Source: Bacillota bacterium
Lineage (GTDB): Bacteria > Bacillota > Clostridia > Peptostreptococcales > Acidaminobacteraceae
DNA length: 64,000 nt
Reading direction: 5' to 3'
NCBI GenBank assembly: GCA_020161295.1
Contig: JAIUOA010000001.1
Span: 372,001-436,000 of the forward strand
Below the pieces are notes generated by a model that saw nothing but the letters and a program-made list of their open reading frames with translations, was not told where the DNA came from and searched no databases. This document shows positions 24,427 through 33,959 of this stretch, piece by piece (position 1 is the first letter of the stretch; every line of letters starts with the position of its first letter). A program made the position numbers and the translations under genes.

Positions 24427-27063
24427 TTACTTGTTTTTAAATTCGGTCGAAATTTTGAAAAGGGCATTAAGCGCTTCGATGGGAGTCATCTGTTCCACCT
24501 CTAGCTTCGCGAGGTATTGATATAGGCCTTCCGAAATCTGGTGTCCTTTATTCATGGTCACCTCTGATGCCATCGGTACCACCTCTTCCCCTGTTAATCG
24601 CTGAAGATTTTGGATGTTATTATTGATATCACTTAACTCAAGCTTGGACAGAATCACCTTCGCACGGTCGATGACAGCCTCAGGGACACCTGCCAGTTTG
24701 GCCACCTGGATCCCGAAACTTTGATTCGCGCCGCCGCGTTCGATTTTTCTTAAAAAGATAATGTCGTCACGGGACTCTTTCACGGCGATTCTAAAGTTGC
24801 AGACACCTGGTATCTTGCCTTCGAGCTCTGTAAGCTCGTGATAATGGGTGGCAAACAGCGTCTTTGCATGGATTCCAGAGCCTTCGCTAAGGTATTCCAC
24901 CACACTCCAGGCGATGCTCAGACCATCATAGGTACTGGTTCCCCTTCCGATTTCATCGAGGATGATCAGAGAGCGTTTCGTGGCGTTGTTTAATATATTC
25001 GCCAGCTCATTCATCTCCACCATAAATGTACTCTGCCCCTGTGAAAGGTCGTCTGATGCGCCTACGCGGGTGAAAATCCTGTCGACGATGCCGATTTCAG
25101 CCTTATCTGCCGGAACAAAGCATCCGATTTGCGCCATCAGCGTGATAAGGGCAACCTGTCTTAAATAAGTGGACTTACCGGCCATATTGGGGCCAGTTAT
25201 GATGTAAAACTTATGGTCTTTTTGATCTAAGAGCGTATCGTTAGGCACAAATGGCGTTTCATTAAAGATGCGCTCGATCACAGGATGACGGCCGTTTTTG
25301 ATGTTCACCGTCTCCTTGTTCGTAATTTTCGGCTTCACGTAGCCATAGCGATAAGCACTTTCTGCAAACGACAAGAGGGCATCCAGTGACGCCACTGCAT
25401 GTGCCGTCCTTTGTATGCGCTCCACATGTTCCATGAGCTGTTGCTTTAATTCACTGTATATTTCCTGTTCAAGTCTGATGATTTTTTCTTCCGCGCCAAG
25501 GACTGTTTCTTCCAGCTTCTTGAGTTCTGGCGTAATGAAGCGCTCGGCATTTGCTAAGGTCTGCTTTCTGATATAGTTTTCAGGGGCATTTTTTGCACTG
25601 CCTTTGGATATTTCGATGTAATAGCCAAACACCTTATTAAATCCAATTTTAAGGGTTTTTATGCCCGTGCGTTCACGTTCTTCCTGCTCGATGCCTAAAA
25701 TCCATCCCTTACCGTTTTCCACGGCATCTCTAAGGGTTGATAGCTCAGGATGCTTTTCGGTCCTGATGACCCCTCCATCCTTTACAGACAGCGGGGGATC
25801 TTCATTGATGGATTCATCAATTAAGGTGTAGATATCATAAAGGGGATCAATATCGCCGTTGATGGTTTGAAATTCGCCTTCTTCCAGCGATTCGATGCCA
25901 TTTTTAATCTCCGGTAACACCAAAAGCGACTGCTTCAGTGCGATGAGGTCGCGTGGATTAATGCTACCATAAACCAGTTTTGAAGTTAAACGCTCAAGGT
26001 CGTAAATTTGTCTGAGATGGGTTCTCAAATCGGACCTGAGAAGCAAATCGTCCACGAGTACTTCCACCGTGTTGAGACGCTTTTGGATGGCCTCGCTCTC
26101 AAGCAGCGGTTCTTCTACCCATGCGCGAAGACGTCTAGCGCCCATGGCAGTGCTGGTTTTATCCAGTACCCAAAGAAGGCTTCCCTTTTTTTCCTTGGTT
26201 CGCATGGTCTCCACCAGCTCCAGGTTTCGTCTGGTGAACTTATCCAGCACCATGTACTTGCTCTGATGATAGATTTCCACTTTTCTAAAGTGGTTTAAAG
26301 GTACCTTGGCGGTTTCTTCCACATAGGCAAGCAAGCCACCAGTGGCGCATAGGGTGACATCCGATGGTGAGAAGCCTAAGCTTTCTACGGAAAAGACGTT
26401 CATCACACGTTCGATGAGCTTCATCGCTGCATGTGATTGAAAGGCATGGTCTAAAAATGGCGTCGTGGCAATCCCCATTTCATCGATGGTTTTAATGAGG
26501 ATGGGGTCCAGCGTATGCTTATCAGAAAGAATTAACTCAGACGGCTCGATTTTGATGAGCTCATCGATGAGCTTTTCCACACTTGAAAATGCGCTGGTTT
26601 TAAGGATACCCGTGGTGATATCGCAGTAAGCCATGGCCAGTCGCGACTCTGTCTGAGTAAGTGCAGCGATATAATTATAATTCCCCTCGTCCAGCATCTC
26701 AGGATCAGTGATCGTGCCAGGGGTGATGATTCTCACCACTTCACGCTTCACCAGCCCCTTTGCCAGTGCCGGATCCTCCATTTGCTCACAAATGGCAATT
26801 TTGATGCCCTTGTCCACCAGTTTTTTAATATAACCATCCACCGAGTGATAGGGCACACCACAAAGGGGTGCTTTTTCGTCTAATCCGCAGTTTCTGGCAG
26901 TTAATGTGATTTCCAGTTCACGTGATGCCCTGATGGCATCGTCAAAAAACATCTCATAGAAATCGCCTAAACGATAAAATAAGATGTAATCGGTATATTG
27001 ATCTTTGATTTCAAAATATTGCCGCATCATCGGCGTCAATTTAGAGCGATCAATGGTCATCAT
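24427..27063 (-). CDS. mutS: DNA mismatch repair protein MutS
   Basis: Mismatch recognition ATPase of 878 residues. The N-terminal mismatch-wedge motif is F36-Y-E38 (GDFYEMFF), connector, lever and clamp domains follow, then Walker A GPNMAGKST near 628 and Walker B ILDEIGRGTST. The C-terminal tail is normal for MutS1. The start at 27063 follows GAGGCGG and overlaps the miaB stop by 14 bases; the adjacent second ATG is an equal choice. It works with the MutL encoded next. Confidence 0.97.
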   Translation of the reverse strand: MMTIDRSKLTPMMRQYFEIKDQYTDYILFYRLGDFYEMFFDDAIRASRELEITLTARNCGLDEKAPLCGVPYHSVDGYIKKLVDKGIKIAICEQMEDPALAKGLVKREVVRIITPGTITDPEMLDEGNYNYIAALTQTESRLAMAYCDITTGILKTSAFSSVEKLIDELIKIEPSELILSDKHTLDPILIKTIDEMGIATTPFLDHAFQSHAAMKLIERVMNVFSVESLGFSPSDVTLCATGGLLAYVEETAKVPLNHFRKVEIYHQSKYMVLDKFTRRNLELVETMRTKEKKGSLLWVLDKTSTAMGARRLRAWVEEPLLESEAIQKRLNTVEVLVDDLLLRSDLRTHLRQIYDLERLTSKLVYGSINPRDLIALKQSLLVLPEIKNGIESLEEGEFQTINGDIDPLYDIYTLIDESINEDPPLSVKDGGVIRTEKHPELSTLRDAVENGKGWILGIEQEERERTGIKTLKIGFNKVFGYYIEISKGSAKNAPENYIRKQTLANAERFITPELKKLEETVLGAEEKIIRLEQEIYSELKQQLMEHVERIQRTAHAVASLDALLSFAESAYRYGYVKPKITNKETVNIKNGRHPVIERIFNETPFVPNDTLLDQKDHKFYIITGPNMAGKSTYLRQVALITLMAQIGCFVPADKAEIGIVDRIFTRVGASDDLSQGQSTFMVEMNELANILNNATKRSLIILDEIGRGTSTYDGLSIAWSVVEYLSEGSGIHAKTLFATHYHELTELEGKIPGVCNFRIAVKESRDDIIFLRKIERGGANQSFGIQVAKLAGVPEAVIDRAKVILSKLELSDINNNIQNLQRLTGEEVVPMASEVTMNKGHQISEGLYQYLAKLEVEQMTPIEALNALFKISTEFKNK

Positions 27064-28504
27064 GTTCCGCCTCGACTACTTCCCCATGTAATGAGAAATT
27101 TTTAGGTCTGGTGATTTTTACTTTTACAAGCTTTCCGATTAAAGCACTATCCCCTTCGAAGGTGACGGTGAAATTGTTTCGGGTTCTCCCCATAAGAATT
27201 GCATTTGACGACTTCGAATAGTCCTCTACTAAGACTTCAAACACTTTACCTTCTTGAGCGTGCATTTTCGCCATAATGCTTGGATTAAGTTTTTCCAGCA
27301 GACGTTTGATACGCTCGTGTTTGATGTCTTCAGACACTTGATTTTCAAAGGTTGCCGCTGGGGTTCCCGTTCTGATGGAGTAAAGATAGGTAAAGGCTGC
27401 ATCAAATCCAACCGCTTCCACTAGGTTAAGCGTGTCTTGGAAATCTTCCTCAGTTTCATTTGGAAAGCCCATGATAATATCTGTGGTGATGCCGAGATCC
27501 GGCATTAGAGCCTTCGCTCTAGCGACGATATCGAGGTATTGCTCTCTCGTATATTTGCGATTCATCTTATTTAGGATGGCATTACTGCCAGCCTGTACAG
27601 GTAAATGTAAATATTCGCATACCTTATCAGCAGTCGCCATGGTCTCTAGCAATTTTTGTGAAATATCTTTCGGATGTGAGGTCATAAAGCGAATGCGATC
27701 AATCCCGGGAACGTCATTCACCATGAGAAGCAAATCGGCGAAGTCCACAGGTTGGTCAAGTGTCTTCCCATAAGAGTTGACGTTTTGACCGAGCAGCATG
27801 ACCTCGCGTGTGCCATTTTCAGCAAGTGAGGTGATTTCTGCGATGATGTCCTCTGGCTTACGGCTTCTCTCACGGCCTCTGGTGTAAGGCACGATGCAGT
27901 AGGCACAGAAGTTGTCACAGCCGTACATGATGTTTACATAGGCCTTAATTTCTTTCTTGCGCACCGATTTCAATCCCTCGATCACGTCGCCTTCTGTTTC
28001 CCAGACCTCCACGACCTGACCATCACCCGTAAGGGTGGTTTCCAGAAGGGCTGGAAAATTATGAAGGTTATGCGTTCCAAAAACGAGGTCCACATACTTA
28101 TATTTTTTCTTAATTTCTGCGACGATATGCGGTTGCTGCATCATGCAGCCACATACCGCTAAAATCAAGTCGGGTCTTTTTTCTTTCAGCTTCTTTACAT
28201 GGCCTAGATTACCATATACTTTAAACTCGGCGTTCTCACGAACACAGCATGTATTAAATATGATCAGGTCGGCATCATCGAATTTCTTAGTGATTTCGTA
28301 GCCCATGTCCACCAGCATGGCACCTAGTTTCTCTGAGTCATGCTCATTCATCTGGCATCCGTAGGTTACAGTAATGGCTTTCTTTCGATGGTGCAGCTCC
28401 GTGTAATGCGCATCATTTATACTTCTAACTTTTCTGATATGGTCGTCATTCTTGCTGAGTAAGCTTTCCATAGATTCTATACCCAGCGTTTCTCTTTTTG
28501 ACAT
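27050..28504 (-). CDS. miaB: tRNA-2-methylthio-N6-dimethylallyladenosine synthase
   Basis: Radical SAM methylthiotransferase of 484 residues. The N-terminal domain supplies Cys50, Cys86 and Cys120 for the auxiliary 4Fe-4S cluster (TYGCQMNE, NTCCVREN, CGCMMQ). The radical SAM cysteines are in YGCDNFCAYC near 195-201. A C-terminal TRAM domain ends the protein. It adds a methylthio group to the i6A37 made by MiaA. It has an extra polar N-terminal stretch of about 40 residues, as in clostridial MiaB. The start follows GGAGGAATTGA, 22 bases after the response regulator gene. Confidence 0.97.
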   Translation of the reverse strand: MSKRETLGIESMESLLSKNDDHIRKVRSINDAHYTELHHRKKAITVTYGCQMNEHDSEKLGAMLVDMGYEITKKFDDADLIIFNTCCVRENAEFKVYGNLGHVKKLKEKRPDLILAVCGCMMQQPHIVAEIKKKYKYVDLVFGTHNLHNFPALLETTLTGDGQVVEVWETEGDVIEGLKSVRKKEIKAYVNIMYGCDNFCAYCIVPYTRGRERSRKPEDIIAEITSLAENGTREVMLLGQNVNSYGKTLDQPVDFADLLLMVNDVPGIDRIRFMTSHPKDISQKLLETMATADKVCEYLHLPVQAGSNAILNKMNRKYTREQYLDIVARAKALMPDLGITTDIIMGFPNETEEDFQDTLNLVEAVGFDAAFTYLYSIRTGTPAATFENQVSEDIKHERIKRLLEKLNPSIMAKMHAQEGKVFEVLVEDYSKSSNAILMGRTRNNFTVTFEGDSALIGKLVKVKITRPKNFSLHGEVVEAEHDDH

Positions 28505-28526
28505 TCAATTCCTCCTAATGCATTTC

Positions 28527-29426
28527 CTAATTAACTTCTTCGATGAGTCCGAAGATGAACTTTTTAATACTAATTTTACCACGATTTCGGGAGGATTTCT
28601 TGATGTAATCCATTTCCTTACGAACTTCGCGTAGGTCGAAAAGCAGTGCGGCGTATTGCTCAAATACGTGATGTTCATAATCGTGAAGCCCAAGCTCTGC
28701 GATGTTGGACAGGGCTTGCCCGATGGTGCGGCGTATACGCTGCTCAATCGCCTTGTCATTAACCTGTTCACCGCGTTCCTTTTCATACTTTCGGGAGACA
28801 TAGTCATATAAATCACTCAGCTTATGATCAAAAAGACCGCGCTTACTGAGGTCGTTTTGCTCAAAGACAAATTCTAGCATATTTAAGATATCTTTTGTAC
28901 CCGCTTCACTTAAAATACCAAGCTGCCCTAAAAGGGTCCTTGCGTTTTCGATGCGTGGATTCTTATAAGGCTCTGGTTCGTGGCCTTGATCATCGCCATT
29001 GAGCGTACGAATGTTTTGAAAAGCTGTTTGAAAGGAATCAATCACCTTTTTCATCTTCATTTTCTCATCCACGCGTTTGATGACATTGATAACTTCGATA
29101 ACGTTGATCGGTTTATTGATAAATAGCTCGATTCCGCTGTTATAAGCCTTCGACACCATTTCCTTCGCATAGACTTCACTGATCATGATAAACGGCATGT
29201 CTGGTAAGTGGCGTTTTACCTCACTCACCACTGTGATGCCGTCTTTCTTAGGGAGTAGTAAATCCACCAGAACGATATCCGGTCTCATGCGTTTGATGGC
29301 TTCGATGGCATCCTCGCCATCGGTTGATTTTCCTATGACATCACCTAGATTATTATTCACGATGATCTTCGTCAGGATACTGAGAACGCTGACATCATCA
29401 TCCACTAAATAAAAATTATAATTCAT
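28527..29426 (-). CDS. Response regulator with YcbB/GlnL-type output domain
   Basis: Two-component regulator of 299 residues. The receiver domain is residues 1-120, with the phospho-acceptor Asp55 (VLVDLLLP), acidic DDD at 9-11 and Lys in NKP near 106. The C-terminal half, from about 145, is helical and resembles the YcbB domain of Bacillus GlnL, a DNA-binding output unlike the usual winged helix. It is encoded 27 bases after its kinase and 22 bases before miaB, with no terminator between. Glutamine/glutamate sensing is the Bacillus precedent; the stimulus here is unknown. Confidence 0.88.
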   Translation of the reverse strand: MNYNFYLVDDDVSVLSILTKIIVNNNLGDVIGKSTDGEDAIEAIKRMRPDIVLVDLLLPKKDGITVVSEVKRHLPDMPFIMISEVYAKEMVSKAYNSGIELFINKPINVIEVINVIKRVDEKMKMKKVIDSFQTAFQNIRTLNGDDQGHEPEPYKNPRIENARTLLGQLGILSEAGTKDILNMLEFVFEQNDLSKRGLFDHKLSDLYDYVSRKYEKERGEQVNDKAIEQRIRRTIGQALSNIAELGLHDYEHHVFEQYAALLFDLREVRKEMDYIKKSSRNRGKISIKKFIFGLIEEVN

Positions 29427-29453
29427 GTCATCCCCCTAATAGCCTTTCGTCTT

Positions 29454-30731
29454 CTAACCTTGTTCAGTATCATTTCTCGAAAAAATGCGTTCCACCGGTA
29501 TGGCCACTTTAAAGCAGGTCATTTCTTGCTTTCCCGACGTGGCGATAATGGTACCCCCAAAATACTCCTCCACCAGGTGCTTGACATGCGTTAGTCCGAT
29601 ACCGGAAGCCATCACACCATTGTTTTCATTAAACTTCGTAGAAAAGCCCGCTTCAAAAATAAGGGGCAGATCCTGTTGTTCGATGCCGATGCCATCATTT
29701 ATGACTTTAATCACCATTTGATTTTCTTCCACGAACTGCTCAATCATAATTTTGCCTTGTTCTTTCATGGCCTCTACCGCGTTAGTGACGATGTTGTTCA
29801 GTATGGAAATCACTGCAAGATAGTCGTTGGTTCGAAAATCAAACCCAATGGTGGCGGTAAACTTAATCGTCAGCTGCTTTTCGATGGCCAGTTTGCGATT
29901 GGCGGTTAGGACGATATCGAGTATTTCCTTGATGTCCATGTTATAGACCGGAGATTCCTTGATACTTTTTTCCAGTCCAGCAATCACCCGGGTATAATCT
30001 TTTTTGATCTCATGGATGTCCTTCGTGACGAGAAGGAGGGATTCCTTCATGTCTGGCGCATCCATTTGCTCATATATTAAGAAGCTTCGCCGCATGGCAT
30101 CTTCGATGTCTTTTCTCGACTTTCTCAGAAAAAACAACTCCGTTTTCAAGGTGGACATGAGCATGATGCGCTCGACGAAAACATGATGGTTTTCTCTTTC
30201 TTTGGACTTTTCATAATAATACCGAGACAAATAAATCAGCAGGGTGGTGATAAACGTTCGGATCAGTCCGATGAGGATAATGGTGAAGATCACCTCTTCA
30301 AATCCCACATTTCGCCATTCCTGACGAATGACCACTTCGACGATGTTCGGGATGCTGTCGCAAATCCAAATGGCTAAAAACAACGCCAGTGGTGTTTTAA
30401 TCAGCGATCGGACGTCCAATGCGATAAACAGGATGCTGTAAAAAATATAGAAAAACAGTACGGGATAATAATTGTCAAAGCCTTGTATCAAAGTTCCAGA
30501 GCCATTAATCACATATAAAACACTCCGGACGAAGAACATGAGGATTCCCACCAGATTAATGGTCAAAAAAGGTTCGATTTCCTTAAATGTCAGCATTAAG
30601 ACATTGAGCACCACTACTGCAAAGGTCAATCTAAAGCCAGTGCCAAATGGAAGCATGTAAATTTGCCCCATAAATGTCGTAAAAATGGCAACCAATAGTA
30701 TTTTTTCGAAGTTTTGTCGTTGGCTCGTCAT
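29454..30731 (-). CDS. GlnK/YcbA-like membrane sensor histidine kinase
   Basis: Sensor kinase of 425 residues with about six N-terminal membrane helices (residues 10-185), a helical dimerisation segment and a GHKL ATPase domain (N box NNIVTNAVEAM near 318, GIGI near 350, GIGLTHV near 380). The phospho-acceptor box reads DIHEIKKDY near 240 instead of the usual H-E-x-x-x-P, as in the HPK families that pair with GlnL or LytTR-like regulators. The start follows GTGGGGTAATC. It is the first gene of the kinase-regulator-miaB run. Confidence 0.88.
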   Translation of the reverse strand: MTSQRQNFEKILLVAIFTTFMGQIYMLPFGTGFRLTFAVVVLNVLMLTFKEIEPFLTINLVGILMFFVRSVLYVINGSGTLIQGFDNYYPVLFFYIFYSILFIALDVRSLIKTPLALFLAIWICDSIPNIVEVVIRQEWRNVGFEEVIFTIILIGLIRTFITTLLIYLSRYYYEKSKERENHHVFVERIMLMSTLKTELFFLRKSRKDIEDAMRRSFLIYEQMDAPDMKESLLLVTKDIHEIKKDYTRVIAGLEKSIKESPVYNMDIKEILDIVLTANRKLAIEKQLTIKFTATIGFDFRTNDYLAVISILNNIVTNAVEAMKEQGKIMIEQFVEENQMVIKVINDGIGIEQQDLPLIFEAGFSTKFNENNGVMASGIGLTHVKHLVEEYFGGTIIATSGKQEMTCFKVAIPVERIFSRNDTEQG

Positions 30732-30742
30732 GATTACCCCAC

Positions 30743-30760
30743 TTTCATGCAGTCATGAAA
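30743..30760. promoter_or_regulatory. Inverted repeat ahead of the sensor kinase gene
   Basis: TTTCATG-CAGT-CATGAAA, a perfect 7-4-7 palindrome between the predicted -10 box and the kinase start codon. It is a candidate autoregulatory operator. Confidence 0.45.
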
Positions 30761-30762
30761 AT

Positions 30763-30790
30763 ATCATAACACAGCCACTCAAAAAATCAA
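30763..30790 (-). promoter_or_regulatory. Promoter of the kinase-regulator-miaB gene run
   Basis: TTGATT (30785-30790), 16-base spacer and extended TGT-TATGAT (-10 at 30763-30768). The -35 box overlaps the T tract of the aminotransferase terminator. Confidence 0.5.
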
Positions 30791-30810
30791 AGACGGGCTG
30801 AATGCCCGTC
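30779..30810 (-). terminator. Terminator after the aminotransferase gene
   Basis: GACGGGC/GCCCGTC stem followed by TTTGATTTTTT on the minus strand. Confidence 0.88.
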
Positions 30811-30826
30811 CAGTTTAAATACGCGA

Positions 30827-32017
30827 TTAATATTTTTCACAAAATGCTTTCAGTCGACCAAGTCCCTCTACGATGTTTTCCATGCTAGTAGCGTAGGATA
30901 ATCGGATGTAATCGTCCACACCAAACGCGATACCTGGTATAACAGCGATATTTGCCTTTTCGATAAGGACAGCCGCAAAGTCAAGCGAGTCCTTTATCAT
31001 AACGTCATCCACCATTTTGCCCTTGTAATGTGAAATATTTACCATGACATAGAAAGCGCCTTTCGGCTCTACGCAGGACACATTTGGAATCTCTGAGATG
31101 GCTTTAACCATATAGTCTTTTCTCAGTTCAAAGGCTTTTCGCATTTCTTCGATGGTGGATTGATCGCCATTAAGCGCTTCGATTCCTGCATATTGAGCGA
31201 TGGTATTTGGATTTGAAGTGGCATGTGACTGGATGTTCGCCATTACATTTGCTATAGTGACAGAACTGGCAGTATAACCAATTCTCCAGCCGGTCATGGC
31301 ATATGCCTTACTGAGTCCATTGACCACGATCGTTCTATCATATAAGTCCTGTGAGAGGCTTGCGATGCTAATATGCTTCTCGCCATAAACCAATTTTTCG
31401 TAAATTTCATCCGAGATGATATATAAGTCGTGTTTCGTCGCAAACGCCCCGATCTCACGCAGCTCTTCCTCGGTATAGACAGCACCGGTTGGGTTGTTAG
31501 GACTGTTTATTAAAAGCCCCTTTGTTTTATCGGTAACTGCACTTTCAAGCTGTGCCACTGTGACTTTAAATGAATTGCTCGCTTCTGCTTCCACGAGGAC
31601 GGGTACTGCATCAGCCATCTTCGTCAGTTCATAATAGCTCACCCAATATGGTGAAGGGATGATCACTTCATCTCCTGGGTTGCAGATCGTTTGAAGGGCG
31701 TTAAACAAGCTGTGTTTTGCACCTGATGACACGACGATTTGCTTAGGTGAATAGGATAAACCATTATCTGTGTATAATTTTTGGCAGACGGCTTTTTTGA
31801 GGTCGAGTAATCCAGAAGCTTCCGTATAGCCATTACCGCCCTTTTCAATTCTAGCGATGGCAAAATCTCTAATGTTCTTAGGGGTGTTGAAATCAGGTTC
31901 ACCGGCGCCGAAGCTGACGATGTTCACGCCGCTATCTTTTAACTGCTTCGCCTTTGCGGTAATCGCAAGTGTCATCGATTCTTCTATCGCCAAATTTTTA
32001 ATGGACAAATCTTTCAT
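30827..32017 (-). CDS. Aspartate-type PLP-dependent aminotransferase
   Basis: Fold-type I class I/II aminotransferase of 396 residues. It contains FGAGEPDFNTP, the cofactor-binding NSPNNPTGAVY, and the PLP lysine in SKAYAMTGWRIGY near residue 237. The arrangement matches the bacterial AspB (subgroup I-gamma) aspartate/prephenate aminotransferases. The start at 32017 follows GGAGGCTGAA; an upstream in-frame start includes that site and is rejected. It has its own terminator, so it is a single-gene unit. Substrate range is not determined by sequence alone. Confidence 0.94.
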   Translation of the reverse strand: MKDLSIKNLAIEESMTLAITAKAKQLKDSGVNIVSFGAGEPDFNTPKNIRDFAIARIEKGGNGYTEASGLLDLKKAVCQKLYTDNGLSYSPKQIVVSSGAKHSLFNALQTICNPGDEVIIPSPYWVSYYELTKMADAVPVLVEAEASNSFKVTVAQLESAVTDKTKGLLINSPNNPTGAVYTEEELREIGAFATKHDLYIISDEIYEKLVYGEKHISIASLSQDLYDRTIVVNGLSKAYAMTGWRIGYTASSVTIANVMANIQSHATSNPNTIAQYAGIEALNGDQSTIEEMRKAFELRKDYMVKAISEIPNVSCVEPKGAFYVMVNISHYKGKMVDDVMIKDSLDFAAVLIEKANIAVIPGIAFGVDDYIRLSYATSMENIVEGLGRLKAFCEKY

Positions 32018-32048
32018 TTCAGCCTCCAAAGGTTTGGTTTTCAAACTC

Positions 32049-32063
32049 ATTATAGCAATTATA
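32049..32063 (-). promoter_or_regulatory. Pair of -10 boxes ahead of the aminotransferase gene
   Basis: Two consensus TATAAT hexamers (32049-32054 and 32058-32063) lie 32-46 bases before the start codon. No strong -35 box was found at the right distance. Confidence 0.4.
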
Positions 32064-32145
32064 TCGCGGATTTTATAGTTCTAATCTCAGTTATTAAAGG
32101 ATTTTGCTTTCAAAAATAAAGTGTTTAAGAAAAATATTTAACTTC

Positions 32146-32748
32146 TTATACATCATCAGAAATTTTAATAAACCGTTCACCTTCATACCGATAATGGTGG
32201 ACCTGAACGTTTTTAGAAACGGTGTATCTCCCGAGCTCTGAGACGGGCATCTCATCAAAAATCAACTTAAAGATCATGAGGGTAACGCCATGGGTGACGA
32301 CTAAAACGTTCGTTTCATCATCAGTTTCACTGTAATTGCTCACCAGCTCATCTATAAATGATTTTACACGGGTGTGGACATCAAAATAGCTCTCCGAATC
32401 GGGCATGAGAAATTTTTCAGGGCGATTATAAAACATCTCAAGATACTCAGGATAAATGACTTCGATTTCTTCATGGGTCATGCCCTGCCAAACACCAAGC
32501 CGGATTTCCTTTAACCTTGGATCGAGGTGATATGATTTTTCATCCGATGTGATTAATTGCATGGTTTTTTCTGCACGTGGACTTGGGGAGCTAATCCTCA
32601 CTTGAAAATCAAGCGATGCTAGCTTATCCTTTAGAATTTGTGCGCATTCGATGCCGTGTGCCGTCAAAGGGGAATCCAGCCAGCCTTGAAAGCGTCTTTC
32701 CGTATTCCAAACCGTTTGGCCATGCCTTACGATATAAAGATTCAGCAT
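32146..32748 (-). CDS. Histidine phosphatase-family protein
   Basis: Phosphoglycerate-mutase-like phosphatase of 200 residues. The catalytic motif YIVRHGQTVWN has His9, and the second histidine lies in VVTHGVTLM near 150. The Glu of GVWQGMTHEE is the predicted proton donor. The sequence suits a broad-specificity phosphatase (PhoE/GpmB/CobC-like) better than a glycolytic mutase. It starts 15 bases after the HD-GYP regulator gene and is probably in its operon. Substrate unknown. Confidence 0.9.
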   Translation of the reverse strand: MLNLYIVRHGQTVWNTERRFQGWLDSPLTAHGIECAQILKDKLASLDFQVRISSPSPRAEKTMQLITSDEKSYHLDPRLKEIRLGVWQGMTHEEIEVIYPEYLEMFYNRPEKFLMPDSESYFDVHTRVKSFIDELVSNYSETDDETNVLVVTHGVTLMIFKLIFDEMPVSELGRYTVSKNVQVHHYRYEGERFIKISDDV

Positions 32749-32763
32749 ATCTGTCTACTCCGT

Positions 32764-33828
32764 TCAATTCCCATCGTAAATTTTTGCCAGTTCTCCAGAA
32801 TTCATTAACGTTTCCAAATGTCCGACGATAGTGGGGTCCAATTTACCGCGTGCAACATCCTCATTTAAAATCGCCATGGCTTTTTCAAGCGACATGCCCT
32901 TTCGATACGGACGGTCTGTATAAAGCGCATCAAAAATATCGGCGATGGTTACAATGCGCGTTTCTATGGAGATTTCATCTCCCTTTAAACCATTCGGATA
33001 GCCACTGCCATCGAGTTTCTCATGATGCGAGAGTACAAGTGCAGTTGCATTTTCAAGTGCCGAGATGGGTTTAATAACCTTTGCTCCAGCTTCCGGGTGC
33101 TGCTTCATCACTTCAAATTCATCAGGTGTCAGCGGCCCTGGCTTGTTGAGTATCAGCTCGGGCGTAGACACCTTGCCAATATCGTGGATCATGGCACCGA
33201 TTTCTACATTGCGAAGCTGTTGCTTATTCAGTTGACTCATCCTACCAAGTGCGATGGCGAGGTCGGCCACTCTTCTGGTGTGATTATCCGTATAAGCGTC
33301 CTTTGCTTCGACGAGATTTGATAAGCTGATGATAAACTCAAGCACGTTATCCATTTCTTTATCATAATCCCGTCTAAGGAGCTCATATAATCTCGAGATT
33401 TCAGTGTTTTTCTTTTCGATGACGACCAGCTTATGCTTCAGCTCATCTTCAAGTCTCGCCTTATCGATGCCGTTTTGAATAATCTTGATCAGCTCATTAT
33501 TATCCCACGGTTTTTCGAGATAATAGTAAAGCCCCAAATCGTTGATACTCTTAATGGCACTTTCCTTATCGGAGTACCCTGTTAATAAAATGGGGACGAT
33601 ATTGGGTTGTTTTTCTTTAATTAAGGATAATAACTCAAGCCCATTCATATAAGGCATGATAAAATCTGAAATAACAAGATCGATTTTCTCACGGTCAAGT
33701 AACCCACTTTCAATGAGGTCCTTCGGATTATTTGATGTGAATACTTCGTAATCGAGCATCATTTCGATTAAGGTTGCTAAGGTGGTGGTGATCATCACTT
33801 CATCGTCGATGATTAAAATCTTGCTCAT
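32764..33828 (-). CDS. Response regulator with HD-GYP c-di-GMP phosphodiesterase domain
   Basis: Cytoplasmic signalling protein of 354 residues. The receiver domain (1-120) has Asp55 in LVISDFIMP, then a coiled coil, then an HD-GYP domain with IHDIGK near 214 and HHEKLDGSGYPNGLKG, the metal and GYP signatures for hydrolysis of cyclic di-GMP. The start at 33828 follows AGGAGTCAAT. A sensor kinase gene is divergently transcribed 131 bases away and is the natural partner. Confidence 0.93.
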   Translation of the reverse strand: MSKILIIDDEVMITTTLATLIEMMLDYEVFTSNNPKDLIESGLLDREKIDLVISDFIMPYMNGLELLSLIKEKQPNIVPILLTGYSDKESAIKSINDLGLYYYLEKPWDNNELIKIIQNGIDKARLEDELKHKLVVIEKKNTEISRLYELLRRDYDKEMDNVLEFIISLSNLVEAKDAYTDNHTRRVADLAIALGRMSQLNKQQLRNVEIGAMIHDIGKVSTPELILNKPGPLTPDEFEVMKQHPEAGAKVIKPISALENATALVLSHHEKLDGSGYPNGLKGDEISIETRIVTIADIFDALYTDRPYRKGMSLEKAMAILNEDVARGKLDPTIVGHLETLMNSGELAKIYDGN

Positions 33829-33959
33829 ATTGACTCCTAAGGTTGTATAATAGGTCAGTTCTAGCATATAATTAATAATGAAATCATTTTATTTCTTTTT
33901 AAGTCAAGTTTAGGTTTATTGTAACACAGAATCCTACGAAAAAAAAAGGTGAATTGCCG

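Noticed and set aside
32110..32145. AT-rich hairpin after the histidine phosphatase gene
   Set aside because: The stem AAGTTAA/TTAACACTT is imperfect and almost all A-T; possible weak terminator but not supported enough to list.
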